From Phlebopus portentosus (taxonomy: Eukaryota; Basidiomycota; Agaricomycetes; Boletales; Boletinellaceae): DNA of 64,000 nucleotides. The stretch covers positions 186,001 through 250,000 of the forward strand of contig JAYXKI010000009.1 of the NCBI GenBank assembly GCA_037892935.1, written 5' to 3'. Position numbers and translations under genes: made by a program. Each line of letters opens with the position of its first letter. Position 1 is the stretch's first letter. Positions 23,767 to 36,300 of this stretch are shown piece by piece. The notes beneath the pieces were generated by a model. The model did not search any database. It was not told where the DNA came from and was given only the letters and a program-made list of their open reading frames with translations.

Positions 23767-24499
23767 GACTTCTCCCTTTCGTCCAGGTTCAACAAATGTC
23801 CTCAGCTTCGCGGATACAAACTTCAACGAGGAAAAGGGAGGAAGAGGAAAGAAGCCGAGGAAGCTCCAATACAATCAACCTTCCCTCATGAACGTTTCAG
23901 ATCGTATGTATAATCCGTATCGCCCCACGCCTCGCCTCTTGTCGTCTGCCGCCTCGGAGACGGAGAAAACTGGAGGCCGTAAAATGAATGGGATTAAAGA
24001 TAGAAGCACGCCCAATGATAACGCAGCTGAGGATATGCTCATTTGGTTATCTCCCCAGCGCGTGGGAGCTCAAGACAAGCCCCGTGCTCGTCAAATTACC
24101 GCGCTCATCAATGGGCGTTGATGAGGTGTATGCATGGGCATGTATTTTTGAGGAAAGTGACCGACCATCTCCGACCATTCGTGTTGTGGGGTGGAAAGAA
24201 TAGATAATTTTGAGAAGATTTTGACCGGCGATCACATGATGTCGACGATACGCAAACAACAACATCGGGTGGTACAGGCATTCTTCCGTCCCTGATTGGC
24301 TCCGTGAGCTCGAAAATCTCTATTGGTGTTGTACAACATATCTCTTATCTCTAGCAATACATTCATCCGTCCAATGTTTCTATACAAATTACTCTCTGCC
24401 TCTATCCACGAGGCTTCTACGCCTGCATGCCTCTAGGCACGAACGAAATCATCGCATACCTAGTGACGGAGATCAGTCCAGGCCGAGCAGTAGAGAAAT
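23767..24499. other. Intergenic
   Basis: Promoter region of the permease and 3' region of the DUF89 gene. A CT-rich stretch is followed by ordinary sequence; no gene or repeat is supported. Confidence 0.45.
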
Positions 24500-26647
24500 T
24501 CACTCAAGAAAAGAATGATCACTGACTTTCCATTGACCCTCCATTTCTCTCCACTCGTATCTAGGGCGTCGGCTTTCGCCTGATCGACACCGACAACGAC
24601 GTCTGCCTTGCTCGTCCGAAGGCTTAAGATAGGGAAAGCCCCTGCTAATGGACCTAGAGAATCGGAGTCGTGCGTTAGACCAAGCGACCAAAATTGAAGT
24701 GTTGACAGAGATCAAATTACCTATTGCCTCAGCCACTGGAGTTGACGCTGGCCATTTAACGTCCCCTGTTAATCTGCAAGGGGAGCTCATTAGTGTGACT
24801 TCTTATAACGGCACAAAACCTTACTTTCTATAACTAAAAGCCATTCGACAGTTCATTATGGCATTCTTCATCAATACGGTTCAGCACTCACTTCAAGTCG
24901 CCCTAATGTATTCCATTAACAAGACTCGTTTTATTATGACCAGAATGAATCCAACGTGCCTTAAATATAACCAGTCCGCTCTGCTTTAAACTTTCGAACA
25001 ATTTTGGCGCTTTCTCGATCATATCCCAGTACGGATTAGGCGCCGTCCAGAAATCATACTTTTCATTCTTCTCGCCCAATTTTGTCTCCAATGGTACGCT
25101 CAACGCAAACGCACCTTTCTCGACATACTGTTCCCATCGTGTGAGGAGAGTGGAGAGTTGAATACGAGCATCACTAGATGGTGCGTCGTGAAGGAAGAAC
25201 GATTCAGAGCGCAGAGATGTGAAGAGAGCGCGAAAATCGGGAGGAGCTACGTCTGATACGAACCAAGGAATTGATTTTGGACTGAAAGAGCGAAAATTTA
25301 TGAATGAGGTGCGCAATTAGGCGAATACAGACAACGTACTGAAAGACAACTTTTGAAACGTACGGAGTGTAGGTAACGAGGAAATCGGCGAAGACAAGAT
25401 CCGTAAAGAGCTGAGAATGGACTTATTCAATAGCTTATTCCATAATGTGCAGTGAAATGTACCTCAAATCCGGCTTTCAGGGACAAATGAGACGAGAGAC
25501 ATTATGCATAGAGAGGAAAGGGATAGGCTAACCGTTATCGAGAATAAAGTCGACTCTCGCATCCTTCAGGGTAGTCAAATACTCGAAGGCAACTTTTTCG
25601 TCGTCGCGCAAGATGAATGCCTTACGCTCGTCTTGTGCCTCTTTTCCGACACTTTGGAGCTTCAGAATGTCCTCATGCGTGAAGTTCGTCAACAATGATA
25701 GGTCCTAATCTCAATCAGTGACCCGCGTTTATGAGAACTTGCGTAGAGCTCACAGTAGCATTTCCCCATAGACACATTTGGATCATTTCGTTGAAGAGCA
25801 CATCCAACTTGCTCGGATCCTCCTCCAGCTCGGCCTTCGTTTCTTCAAACTCGTGCATTGTAGCGGCAAGCTCTGCAGTAAGTCAGCCTTGTACGGTGCT
25901 CGAACATGATGTAGGACCGTACTATAGATAGCAGCCGAGGACGCTTTGAACGAATCTTCCTTTCCAGAAAGGAAAGGATCATAATATTTCCAATACGTCG
26001 TGATTGCGAACCAGGAGCGAAGCAGTCGATACAAATAACACCTTCAACGCATCGCTAATAAAAAAAGGAGCCGAGAGAAGAGTATCATGTACTCACTCAG
26101 CGTACAGCCATGGAGCCGTGAACCACGTATTCTTGCCCTGTTCCCCAAGTTTTGCAAGCTCGAGATTGTACGTACCCACGTCCGCTTCTCCGTCGTCTCC
26201 GATTGGTCTATGACCAACCGTCCATTTTCAGACTTCGTCAATCATAATGTAGTTTGTGATGACATACTGCAATGCCCGATCCCTTGCCATCTCATACTTC
26301 AACTTGCTGACCTTCTCAATGATTGCTTTGCCTTCTTCCACTCGAGTCTCCCAATTCGGGTCTACTGAGCCTTCTGTACTTGACCGCGTTGCGGCCATCG
26401 TGAGCTCATGGTTCACTCGATGGATATGGTCGATGAGCTTCGTGAGTATTATCGGCCATCGTTTTAGGACCGTCTCATAGCTATGTTCGAGGAGTCATAA
26501 ATCGCAAGTTCAGAAGGAGACGGAACGAAAGAACTGACGAGAATCTGCTTGAGCATCAGCTTGGCTTTTTGGCGTACAGTTCAGCGACACTGACCCATTT
26601 TTATCTGTCGGATCGCAGGGAGGATATGTCGGTACGAAAAGCGGCAT
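24500..26647 (-). CDS. DUF89 / ARMT1-like damage-control protein
   Basis: Member of the DUF89 metal-dependent phosphatase/ARMT1 group, which in other organisms removes damaged phospho-metabolites. The start MPLFVPTYPPCDPTDKN at 26647 and the next exon YETVLKRWPIILTKLIDHI match the family N-terminus. Then come LTNFTHEDILKLQSVGKE, DARVDFILDN (Asp-Asn metal-site motif), LFTDLVFADFLV, PKSIPWFVSDVAPPDF, YDFWTAPNPYWDM and the GDLNYRKLTGDVKWP motif, ending with SLRTSKADVVVGV and a stop at 24500. The GDLNYRK stretch is assembled from two micro-exons of 11 and 9 nt, and the intron before them appears to use a GC donor. About 470 residues, cytosolic. Reading frame is continuous through all exons. Confidence 0.82.
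24825..24902 (-). other. Two micro-exons (11 nt and 9 nt) in the DUF89 gene
   Basis: Exon 24892-24902 (GGCGACTTGAA) is preceded by CATTAG and followed by GTGAGT. Exon 24825-24833 (TTATAGAAA) is preceded by CTTTTAG and followed by GTAAGG. Joined to the flanking exons they read K-GDLNY-RK-LTGD, the conserved family motif. The upstream donor after 24960 is GCACGT, so a GC-AG intron of 57 nt is inferred. Confidence 0.75.
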
Positions 26648-26866
26648 GAAAGAGTGAGACGAAAAGTTGAAAGTAGGTACTTGCTGATGAGAACATTTAG
26701 GCACGTGGAAATGACGCAGCGTGTTGAAGATCCCGAAATTATAATTGTATAGGTTTGTATACTTGTGTCGTGAGTAAATAATACATTGCAAGTATAGATA
26801 CACATCAAATCATAACAGAACAATTACATGAAGCCTTTGTACAGAAGTCCTTGTACAGATAATTGA

Positions 26867-28114
26867 TTATGACGAGTCGGAAAGCACGAGAAAGCGGAAG
26901 CAAAACAACACGGGAGGATCCTTCGTCTCCTGCCACGGTTTCCAGATGAGAATCTCGCTTCCCAAGGCAGGTGGTGACGCAGAACCCGGCGCGTGAAATC
27001 TATGTTCATCATTCGTAAAGGAAAGCAGGACGCTGCGTTCCTCGCCATTCGGCAAAATGGTGCATGTAGCAAGAACAGTACGGAGAGCACCTGCAGCGCG
27101 GGAGTGGACGTTTGCATTTCGCGAAACATGGACAACTTCCTTGACACGCAAACGAAGGTCTGCATTCAGACGGTTTGGACGATGGGATAAAGATTCTATT
27201 TCTTTTCTCCATAAGACTAGGGCGGTAGATGAACGATCCATGAGCATTTGAGCACACTCGGCAAGTCCGTTTCTGTTTAAGTCAGTATGAATTTGACGCT
27301 TGAAGAAGCGAGTATCATACCTGATAAATCTCCCCCTCTTTCTATCGCCTTTTTGAGGACTGACAAGCAGCCCTCTCTGTAATTCCAAAGCCTCTCCAAC
27401 AACCTCCTTCTCTTCCGGTAGCTCAACCATCGGAGGCTCGAGAGCTGTCATCACCATCAGTTTCCCCTTCCCCCCCACTCCACCCAAGTCGAATTTCGGA
27501 AACGGAGGCCACTTTGATGGTGCGGCTGAAGATTCTGCCGGTGTCTCGTCGGGTATTGACATAGGAACTGGCAGTGCAAGAAAGGACATGACCTCGCGCG
27601 CAGGTGTCACTGGATTCGGTCTCTCGGCTCGTAACTCTGGAGGGCGAATGCGGTTCGCGAACGGTGTAAGCAAGTCGTTACTTCGTTTCACATCCTTGTT
27701 CGCCAGAGACTCGGGTCTGCGTCCCAGTTTCTTCTGTAACTCATTGAATGGCGAATCGGCGCGAGGCAGAGGGAAAGGCAGTCGTCGCACATCACATGTA
27801 CTGTTCGAGGATGACTTCTTGAACGTGGTCAGCGCCTCATCTGGATTTGAAGGTAAAGGAGGAGGCCTAGGTTGTTTCTGTCCACCAGCAGGCAACGAGA
27901 CGGGTTTCACGCGAAAGCCACTATCTGGTCCAGACAGTATCGCTCTAGCAATAGGAGGAGGTCGACCATCCGAGCTCTTCGGCTTCTCTTGCACATCATT
28001 GCGAGGCCTTTTCTGAAAAGAGACAAAACTATTGACATCCTGAAGGCCGCGCAGAGAAATAACATTTACCACGACGTTTCCTTCGCCAAACCCCGATATT
28101 GGAAGACGCTTCAT
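26867..28114 (-). CDS. Proline-rich protein with conserved-looking C-domain, unknown
   Basis: Open across the whole interval (415 codons), but two in-frame introns are likely: one near 28018-28066 (GTAAAT...TTTTCAG, after FGEGNVV) and one near 27277-27322 (GTATGATAC...TTAAACAG, after RGRFIR). The N-terminal half is low in complexity, rich in Pro, Ser, Arg and Lys, and probably disordered (RPPPLPSNP, RRLPFPLP). The last about 130 residues look folded: NGLAECAQMLMDRSS, SRAAGALRTVLATCTILPNG, HRFHAPGSASPPALGSEILI and WKPWQE. I do not recognise a family. A DNA- or chromatin-associated role is possible from its composition but is only a guess. It lies between the DUF89 and M28 genes on the same strand. 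Confidence 0.6.
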   Translation of the reverse strand: MKRLPISGFGEGNVVVNVISLRGLQDVNSFVSFQKRPRNDVQEKPKSSDGRPPPIARAILSGPDSGFRVKPVSLPAGGQKQPRPPPLPSNPDEALTTFKKSSSNSTCDVRRLPFPLPRADSPFNELQKKLGRRPESLANKDVKRSNDLLTPFANRIRPPELRAERPNPVTPAREVMSFLALPVPMSIPDETPAESSAAPSKWPPFPKFDLGGVGGKGKLMVMTALEPPMVELPEEKEVVGEALELQRGLLVSPQKGDRKRGRFIRYDTRFFKRQIHTDLNRNGLAECAQMLMDRSSTALVLWRKEIESLSHRPNRLNADLRLRVKEVVHVSRNANVHSRAAGALRTVLATCTILPNGEERSVLLSFTNDEHRFHAPGSASPPALGSEILIWKPWQETKDPPVLFCFRFLVLSDSS

Positions 28115-28534
28115 TCTCGAGCTTGCGTCAGGTATTTTGGTAGTTTTGATAGTACACAGAAGACAAGGAGTGTGCCATTAAGTACCAGAGGCCATGGTGG
28201 TTGGCAATAAAAGATTGGTACGGTTCGAATATTAATGTTATGTTACACGGAAAATACATTCCCACGCATGTTCAGTTCAGTTCAAAAAGTAACCAATATT
28301 ATTCCTCTCACATCCGCAAAACCAGCCTGAAAAAATAGCATCGATCTCACCGCATCATCAAATTCCGTAAATATTGTCTGATGCATGTAGCCCCTGAAGG
28401 ACACTATTAGGATCAGAACGGGTTTCTCAATGAATTTAGTTCTGCGCGAAAGCCATTCTGAATACTGTACATGTATTAATTCTAAACAGAGCAAACGAAG
28501 TTCCGCCATTTGATCCACACGAACTAAGCACTCA
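28115..28534. other. Intergenic
   Basis: About 420 bp between the proline-rich gene and the stop of the aminopeptidase. No gene or repeat seen. Confidence 0.45.
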
Positions 28535-30219
28535 TCAGGGTTCATTAAACCCAGCAGCATGCAAAAGCGTGGCGAACTGCGTCCAGTCGCATGTCATCAG
28601 ATTCTGCAATTATTTTAATATCAACTGTGACTTTGCATACCTGTACTTTAGCAATGCTCTTCAATTGACGGAAGTCATATCCAGTACGGTTGCTGATGTC
28701 ACCAGAATTGTGATACATGGGATCTGCAATCGGACCCGCACGTTCAAATACCTGTGTCGAAGCAAAGCCTTGCTCATGGAATGACTGGTGGTCACTGCAA
28801 CATGCTGGTGTGAAGCCAACTTCAAGTTCCGGGCTGTAGAAGGCAGAGATCTTTGCAACGAGCTGAGCGACTTCAGGAGTCCCGATACTAGAACAATAAT
28901 TAGGCTCGGTGCTGGGAAATTAAACTGTTAACTCACATATCAGGGAGTCCTAGCTGCGGCGGTTCACCGGGCTTGTGATATGCCAGCATGTCAGCTTGTA
29001 TCATGAGAGTGATGTTCGCATCTGCGTCCCTTAGATCGCCTGTAACTGGTAAGTCAGAGATAAACGAAGGCCATGATAAGACTGACGAGCATAGGCTTTC
29101 GAGCCGAGTAGACCCTGTTCCTCTCCACCGAAAAGGCATAACTCGACATTCGACTTGAAGGAAATCCCGCTCTTGCCTATAGAACGAGCAATAGCCAAAA
29201 TTGCCGTTGTTCCGGAACCGTCGTCATCACCGCCTGGAGCACGCGTGCTCCCGAACGAGCCGCGAGAATCATAGTGGGCACTCAACAACACCAGAGAGTC
29301 GGAACCGTCTGTCCCAGAGTACCGGCTAACGCGAATAATCAGAAAGCCGCGTACAAACAGAGGAGCACGAGACGTACCAGATGACGTTAGGAGTAAAGCC
29401 TGGGAGGAAAGGGCGTAGCTCACAGGTTGCACCAGTACTCTCAATCTGTTCCGCAATCCACGATGCTGCCTTGCGCGCATCAGGATGGAATGAATGCCGA
29501 CTCTCGATTGAACTCTCTGGAGCCTCTCCTGTAAGCCATGTAACATCCTTATTCATTTGAGGAATGGAAATGATATCGACTAGGGATGCAATAGACTCGT
29601 TATACTTCAAGCTCTTGAGAATTGACCCAACACGCGCAATGTCGTCCTCGGGGACGGGCACCAAAGGGGTGGGAGGGAAAGAGATGGCATATCCCTTATG
29701 ATACGGAGCCAGAGTGGACTCCAATGCGATGTACTCCGAGCTACGTCCACGAAGTGCAAACAGTGAAGAAGTTGACGTCCTGTATAGCACAGGAGCACAG
29801 AAGTCCTCCAAGATCTGTTGACCGTCGTCGATAGGTACACCATTGCTCAACGAACTGTCGATGTATTCCCATGGATTCGCAGGTTTGAGCGCGGAGAGCA
29901 GGTCATCCTCCAGAGAGGCATCACTGACCCAGTACAGCGTTGTCGTATCGTCTGGCACACCGACTAGACTGCCGATGTCTATGTTCACGTCGGTTGCACC
30001 GTTGACAACGCATTCTGTTGACGGAAGATACAGGCTTTGGCTGCCGAATGTCCCTAGGTATCCTTGCGACAAGCAGGAATCTGTGAGCAGTATTTCGGCT
30101 GAAATTACCAAGTGCTGCATGCTTTCCGCCTTATCGGTTCGACGACGACTAGACTTTTGCTTGCCGTCGTCGTGCAAGATGAGTTTGAGCGCTGGAAAGG
30201 GATGACAAGAACAAGCCAC
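28535..30219 (-). CDS. M28 family zinc aminopeptidase
   Basis: Metallopeptidase of family M28 (leucyl aminopeptidase-like). All five zinc-ligand regions are visible: SAHYDSRG (His and Asp), GGDDDGSGT (Asp), GGEEQGLLGS (catalytic Glu and ligand Glu), IQADML (Asp) and CSDHQSF (His). Upstream is a long N-terminal domain (LYLPSTECVVNGATDVNI, HKGYAISFPPTPLVPV, SLVDIISIPQMNKDVTWL) typical of the basidiomycete forms. The C-terminus is spliced to FATLLHAAGFNEP with a stop at 28535-28537. The start at 30219 is the first Met of the frame and gives no clear signal peptide, so an upstream exon may be missing or the protein may be intracellular. It is divergent from NUP192, with 102 bp between start codons. 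Confidence 0.82.
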
Positions 30220-30321
30220 GTGACCCGAAGTCGTAAAGTTGCGATGGCGCGCGTCTTCATTGTTCCTTCATCAACACGCTGTTGGCGACGACGGCGACAG
30301 CAGCATTAACGACACTCAAAC
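30220..30321. promoter_or_regulatory. Short divergent promoter of M28 peptidase and NUP192
   Basis: Only 102 bp separate the two start codons if both are right. The interval has no TATA box but contains a GATGGCGCGCGTC stretch, as expected of a TATA-less housekeeping promoter. Confidence 0.35.
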
Positions 30322-33300
30322 ATGGATGACATATCATCCTTGCGCAGCACCATCGTATCATCTCTCGCCTCAGGTGGTGGTGATGAGGCTGAGCAGGACT
30401 TATTTGACGAGCTCACGATCAACAAAACGCGTCTGCTCAAAGTCCTTGATTTTGGGCCACGAAATCCACAAGAACAACAAGAGATAGAATCAGGTACGTA
30501 ACATCTCAACTTCAAAGCGAAGTCAATCGCGCTGACCTCTTCATCAAGGCAAAGTGATCGTGGACGGACGGACCCTTTCAGTCAATAATGAATTCGCGCG
30601 CCAGGTCGCCTTCATTTCGCAACAGGTCAATTGCTCAGAACGGTTCATTGCTGGAATCTTGCATTCTGTGCTTTCCGAGCATCCAACAATAGACAAGGTG
30701 GAAGCAGTTGAACAAACAGTTCTTGCCTATCACCAGTCACGCCGCGAGCTCGCCGACTGTATACGATTCATATTTGAAGCTGTTGAAAAAGCGGAATCCC
30801 CTGATGCCTTACCTGTTCATGCTCTGTTGGATGACTTCGTCAGGAGACACTTGGTAAAGAAAGGTGGAGAGGACTCGATTGCGTCGAGCATATTCGTAGA
30901 ACTGTCTGGGATGGAGAAAACGATTGGAAATGCCAGGATAGCGGTGACCAACGCAATTTCAAAGACTAACATCCCAGGTTCACAAGGCAAGTTTTTATAT
31001 TCTTAAGTTCGGAGAGAGCTTATAGTAACTGATTTTCAGCTGGTTCCTCTGGCAATCTCGGCCAAGCGATATTACAAGCTCGCCTGGAGTCGCTTCTCTA
31101 CGAACGACGCACACTAGCTACCGGCTTCTACTTTTGTGCTAGAGCAGGACACCTTTCCCCTTCAGAAATACGACAAGTTTTAGAATGGCTCGAGAAGAAT
31201 CCCAAAGAAGACATGACAGTTTACATTCTCTCTTCTATTTTCGCTTTCTTCGACATGTCGCACTCTTCTCCCGCCTCGCAAAGTGCGGAGTTGCGGTTGA
31301 AGATAGCAAGAGATGCTGAGGCCATATCATTCGTAAGGCAAAAACTCGCGCCTGGTTTGGAGTGGAAGGATTCCTCGCTGAAAGCAGTCGTCAATCTCAA
31401 GTGGACGCTCTTCCTCACCGAAGTACGTTTTCGAAATGAAAGCTTCGAAAATGTCGAAGGCTTCAGGAACGAGGACCTAGCTATGCAAGTCTTTAACGCT
31501 ATTCAAGGAGATGCATTTTCTTTCCTGCTACGAATTGTAACGAATCTCTCCAGCGATCGAAGTATGTCTAGCCAGCTTCTCGGAAACAGTATGGCTCCTG
31601 GGTCTGTAGGAGGTGAAGTAAATGGCGTCATCGCTGCTGTATCGGATGACTTCAAGCCCTACTTCCTTCACGAAGTTGAGCTTCTTCTCCGTTCTCTTCT
31701 CACTCACGCATCAGCCGAACTACGTAGAGTCAAGCATAAGCAGGAGGACCAATTTCGCCCTCGTGCCGAGCGCCATGTGCGAGGTAGCTTCCGGCCGGCG
31801 GAATCGAGCACAGAAGCGATCCCTCCGCGTAACGATATCGCAATTCTCTTCCAGTTAGTCGGAGCCCTCTATTCTTCCTTACCTGAAGATAGTGCGATCC
31901 AGTTTTGGGGAGGTGCTCCGCGTGCGGAAGTTCCGGCGTATTATGAAAAAAAGGAGACTGAAGCAGGCAGGCTTCCATCCTTCCTACGTTGGGCTGTTGA
32001 GGTTCGAGAACCGGATCTTATTATCTGCGTTTTTGACATGCTTGCTGGTTTATCCACCGGTGTTACTTGCGCCGAGTGCGCGTATAATTTCATGGCCATT
32101 GGTTCTTTGGACGTCGTGCACGGAGTTGGTGGTCCGGATAATGGCCTTTATGAACTAGCCACGGTGTTCACCTGGCGTAGTATATTTGGAGAGCTTGAGA
32201 GTTGGGCAGCTCTTGGTTCCGTTCAACGAAGCCCTCACGGCGTACCGCCTCCGCAATTGCAAATCGCGCCTACAGATGTGCTTTTGGGGCTTGCGTTCCT
32301 TAAGCTCGCCGCCTCTGTCGCGACGCACTCGGTCCAGGCACGCATCGCGATTGCTACGCATCCGCAATACCGTGCAATTAGCTGCTTGGTCTCACTCATT
32401 CCGCTAGGAGTTCCACTTGAGCTAAAGGGTGCTCTGTTTGAAACCCTCTCTGCTTTCTGTCATCCAGGAGCCGGCGTGCAAGGCGTGGACATATGTAAAA
32501 ATGTCTGGGGCCAGATGGAGAGACTAGAAATTATCAATGTACGTGGAGGAGGCTTTGGACCCAAAGGTGTGGAGATCGAGTTGGAAGAAGTGGAATCTGT
32601 CTATCGAGTTTATCCAGCTACAACTGCCTTCCTCGAACTCCTTGGCACTTTAATTCACACCCTGAAGCGGGTACCTCTTAAAAGCCGAGTCACTGAGCCA
32701 GAACCCATCAACACCATTCCAGAGAATTTGGGGGCACCATACCGCGCTCCCGGAATCGGGCCATTTATTAACTTTGTCGTTGAGAGCGTGTTGGCAAGGT
32801 TGCCTAGACGAGAGTTTATGAACATCGCTGACTCATGGAGGATGGCTGACCTGGCATTGTGTTTCTTAGAGAGGTGCCTGGCCAGTTATGATCTGGAATC
32901 GCTTCCCAGTCTTGCCCATGAGTTTGCCGTGAAGGGGCCGGAGGTGCTTGTTCCGTTCGTACATCACCCAGGATTCGAAGTACTTTGTCGTATCTTATCC
33001 GAAACGCAATTACGAACTACCCTGCTCACGTACGTAGTAGAGGGAGTCGAAGAGATACCAAGGCAGTCTGTCAAGTCACGGTTTACGAACGTCATTTTGC
33101 GTGCGCTTCGGATTACGGAGAGGGTTCTTGAGATACAAGATCTCTTTCTCGATCATTTTGTACCTGCCATTTCCGACTTTGAGGACGTTACAGTCGCTGG
33201 CACCCGGATCTCGCAAAGTTTCCTCTCGAAAATCGACCAAGGACTCTCGCTTGACCATAGATCGATTCCTGCCCTTGGATCCTACGTCAACTGCGTCACG

Positions 33301-36300
33301 AATCCGGAAATAAAGTACTTAGCCATTAAGATTTTGTCGATATTGTCACAATCGCCGTCTTTCCAGAATATCGCGGTGCTCATTGCTCGCAGTCCAGAAT
33401 CTACGATCATACTTGACGGGTTTGTGGACCTACTCAGCACTGACTCCGCGGACGATGTTGGTGAATCCGAGGAGTGGGCAGATCTCTGGACTGGTGCTGG
33501 AGCACCGGATTTGGGCGATCAGCAAGGGCTATTTGCGCAAGCTATACGTCTTGCTATCTTGGACCTCTTACTGCGAGGAACAAAGCACAGCAAGTCGTCT
33601 TCACTTGCCTTTCTCCTCTTGTTTGGAAGGAGCTCTCCAGACGCTCAGATCCAAGACCCTCGCGCGCTTGGATCAAGGGAGCTTTGTCTACACGTTATCC
33701 TGGAACTGCTGAATATCGGTGTGCCAAGGTTGAACGAGAAAGGGAAGGACAGGGAGCATCAAAGGTCGCTGAGGTCGCTGCCATTGTTTGAGAGTCAACC
33801 GGTCCTCGCCGAAAGATTGTACAAGCTCGTGTACCAGCTTTGTGAGCATCCGCGAACTAGTGCTCCGATGATGCTTTACCTGCGTACGCGGGAGGATTTC
33901 TTTGCGCGCCACTTATCGGCGATGATCATACATGCCCCTGCCGATGCACGAGATCCGTCTATCGAAGTGGTGTATGGAGATGGTTCCCGTGTCGTGACAA
34001 CTTCCGCAACCATGATAGCATTCCTCCAATCGCGTTCTTGGTTGTTGAGCCTTGTCTCACTTGAACTACACGTATTAACCAACAAGGGCCATAATCAGCG
34101 TGTCAAAGAGCTCCTCGACCTCCTTTTCGGCACAACGGATACATACCACGAGTTGGAAAGCGATTGGGAACACGACGTGTTCCAGCCGTTTAACGATGTC
34201 GGTCAATCCCGCATACGCATCATCGAAATTTTCCAGTCGCTAGACTTTGAATGGTACGACAGCATCACGCTCACTCCTGTCGAGCTGCAATTCTATTCGG
34301 GCCTTAATTTACAGTCTTGTGGTCGATCAAACGAGAATGGCTGCGAAGTCATTGATCGAACAGCCCTCTTCGAGATGTTGAGCAATGCTCGTAGGTTACT
34401 TTTCCGCCAAGGTCAAGTGGTCAATGCGATGCATAAAGCTCAGCTCGATGCGGAAACCAAATATGTCTTCGAAAGTTGTGTTGTTGAGAACCATAGGCGC
34501 GAGCTGCAGTTTGCGCTTGGAGGGAGTTATGAATCCTGGAAGAAGCTGCTTGATGTCGTCCTTACAAAATGCTTCAGCCGAATTTCGCATGATCAGCGAG
34601 AGGGCATTCTTTTCGATTTACTTCACGTCCTTCCCCCAACCATCCGGTCGGGTACTCTTCCAGAATCTTCGGCTGCTCTTCTCGCTGAAGCATTGCTTTT
34701 GCTCGTCACAAAGTTACGGGAAGAACGGCACCAGGCATATTTACTTTCCGCTTCTGACTCACTTGACTCGAGTGCACTGCCAGTGGAAAGGATGTCGGCA
34801 TTGTTACGGCATATGCTAGAATGTATTCTGGACAAGAACAGGAAGGAGCTTGTGCGAGGAAATGTCTACGCAGCGCTAATAAACTTCCTTCGCCTAGTTT
34901 TGAAGAGGTCAGATGATAGGTCATCGACGGGTACCGTACTGCCCTTGGAGCATACCTTAACGAACTTGACAGTCTCCTTGTCCCTATCGGGTGATGCGAA
35001 ACGCGCTAGCAATCCTACAGCTTCTTTAGAATCAACTTGCTTCGCGGTTGTGAAAGCGGTCCTCGAGCGCCTCGTGACGACCATCTCGAAAGATGCGATG
35101 AACGGAATTGATGTTTGGAAAACAATTGCTTTCACGCTACTGGAGATACTAGGCAGACTATCGCGACTCGACTCGAAGCAAGCTTTCTTGAATACGCTTG
35201 AGCGATACGGCCTTCTCTCGAACTTCGCCCACAGCATCGTTGATGCTGATTCGAGCTTACAAGATACGTTACGGTCAGAGCCGGATGATCTCAATCCTCT
35301 TTTTGTATACGAAACGAAAATGTCGTTCTTTATCCGCCTTGTTCAGACACGTCAAGGTGCTGAAAGGCTTTTGGAGTCTCGGATCCTTCGTATCTTGTCT
35401 CAGGTCGATTTCTTAGATACAAGGCCAGAATCAGCCGATGATACTCTTGGTATGTACCTTCAAGCGATGCATATAAACTGCAACTGATATTTGTATAGAC
35501 GAAGGGAACTTCCTGCCGTCTCCTTCCAGTCGTTATCACCAGCTTTTCGTCCCCGCTTTACAACTAGTTACGGGGCTTCTTTCCACTCTAGGATCCAAGC
35601 ACGTGGCTGCGTCAAAACAAGTACGTTACCATACTGATCCTAATGACTCCCGACTAATTTGATTTATGAAGGCTCTCGATTTCCTCTACAGCCACAGAGA
35701 TACCTTTGTCATCATGCTCAAAGAGGATACTTCCCTAACCTCTCTTTCGGGCATCCAAGAACTGGCCCTATTAGTTTCTCTATGCGCGTTGACTGTTCCT
35801 GCTATTTCTCAGAATGATTTTGTGCGCCTTGTCTTCTTTATCGCTCTATGAGACATTCTCACACGGTTATCTGCAGTCTGCGTCGAATTCAGGCTTCGGG
35901 AATTTACATAATGCCATTCTCGGCTTATCCGCGAGAACGCTTGGTAATCACAGGTGGACAGCCTTTGTTCGTCCTTCCGATGAAACGGAAGCTATAGAAT
36001 CTACGCTTCCAGAACCTGGTCTGTCCTAGGTTGTTCATTGCATCACTTTTTGGGATCTGACGGTATTCACTAGGCTACGGTACAGAAAAAACGAAGTTTG
36101 ACATGAAAGTCCGTCGGGCTGTCCAGGACTTGCGAAGAGCCCTTGTGCGCTACTTATCGGCTTCCATTGACCTCGGAGGTAGATAACTCTCAGTCCTGCG
36201 ATGGTATCATGATTTGCTTAAATTCCAACAGAGTCTGAGCTGACGGTTGTTATCGCTCCTACCTTATCTTCCCGAGATGACCGACCTTCTTCAGGCGTAG

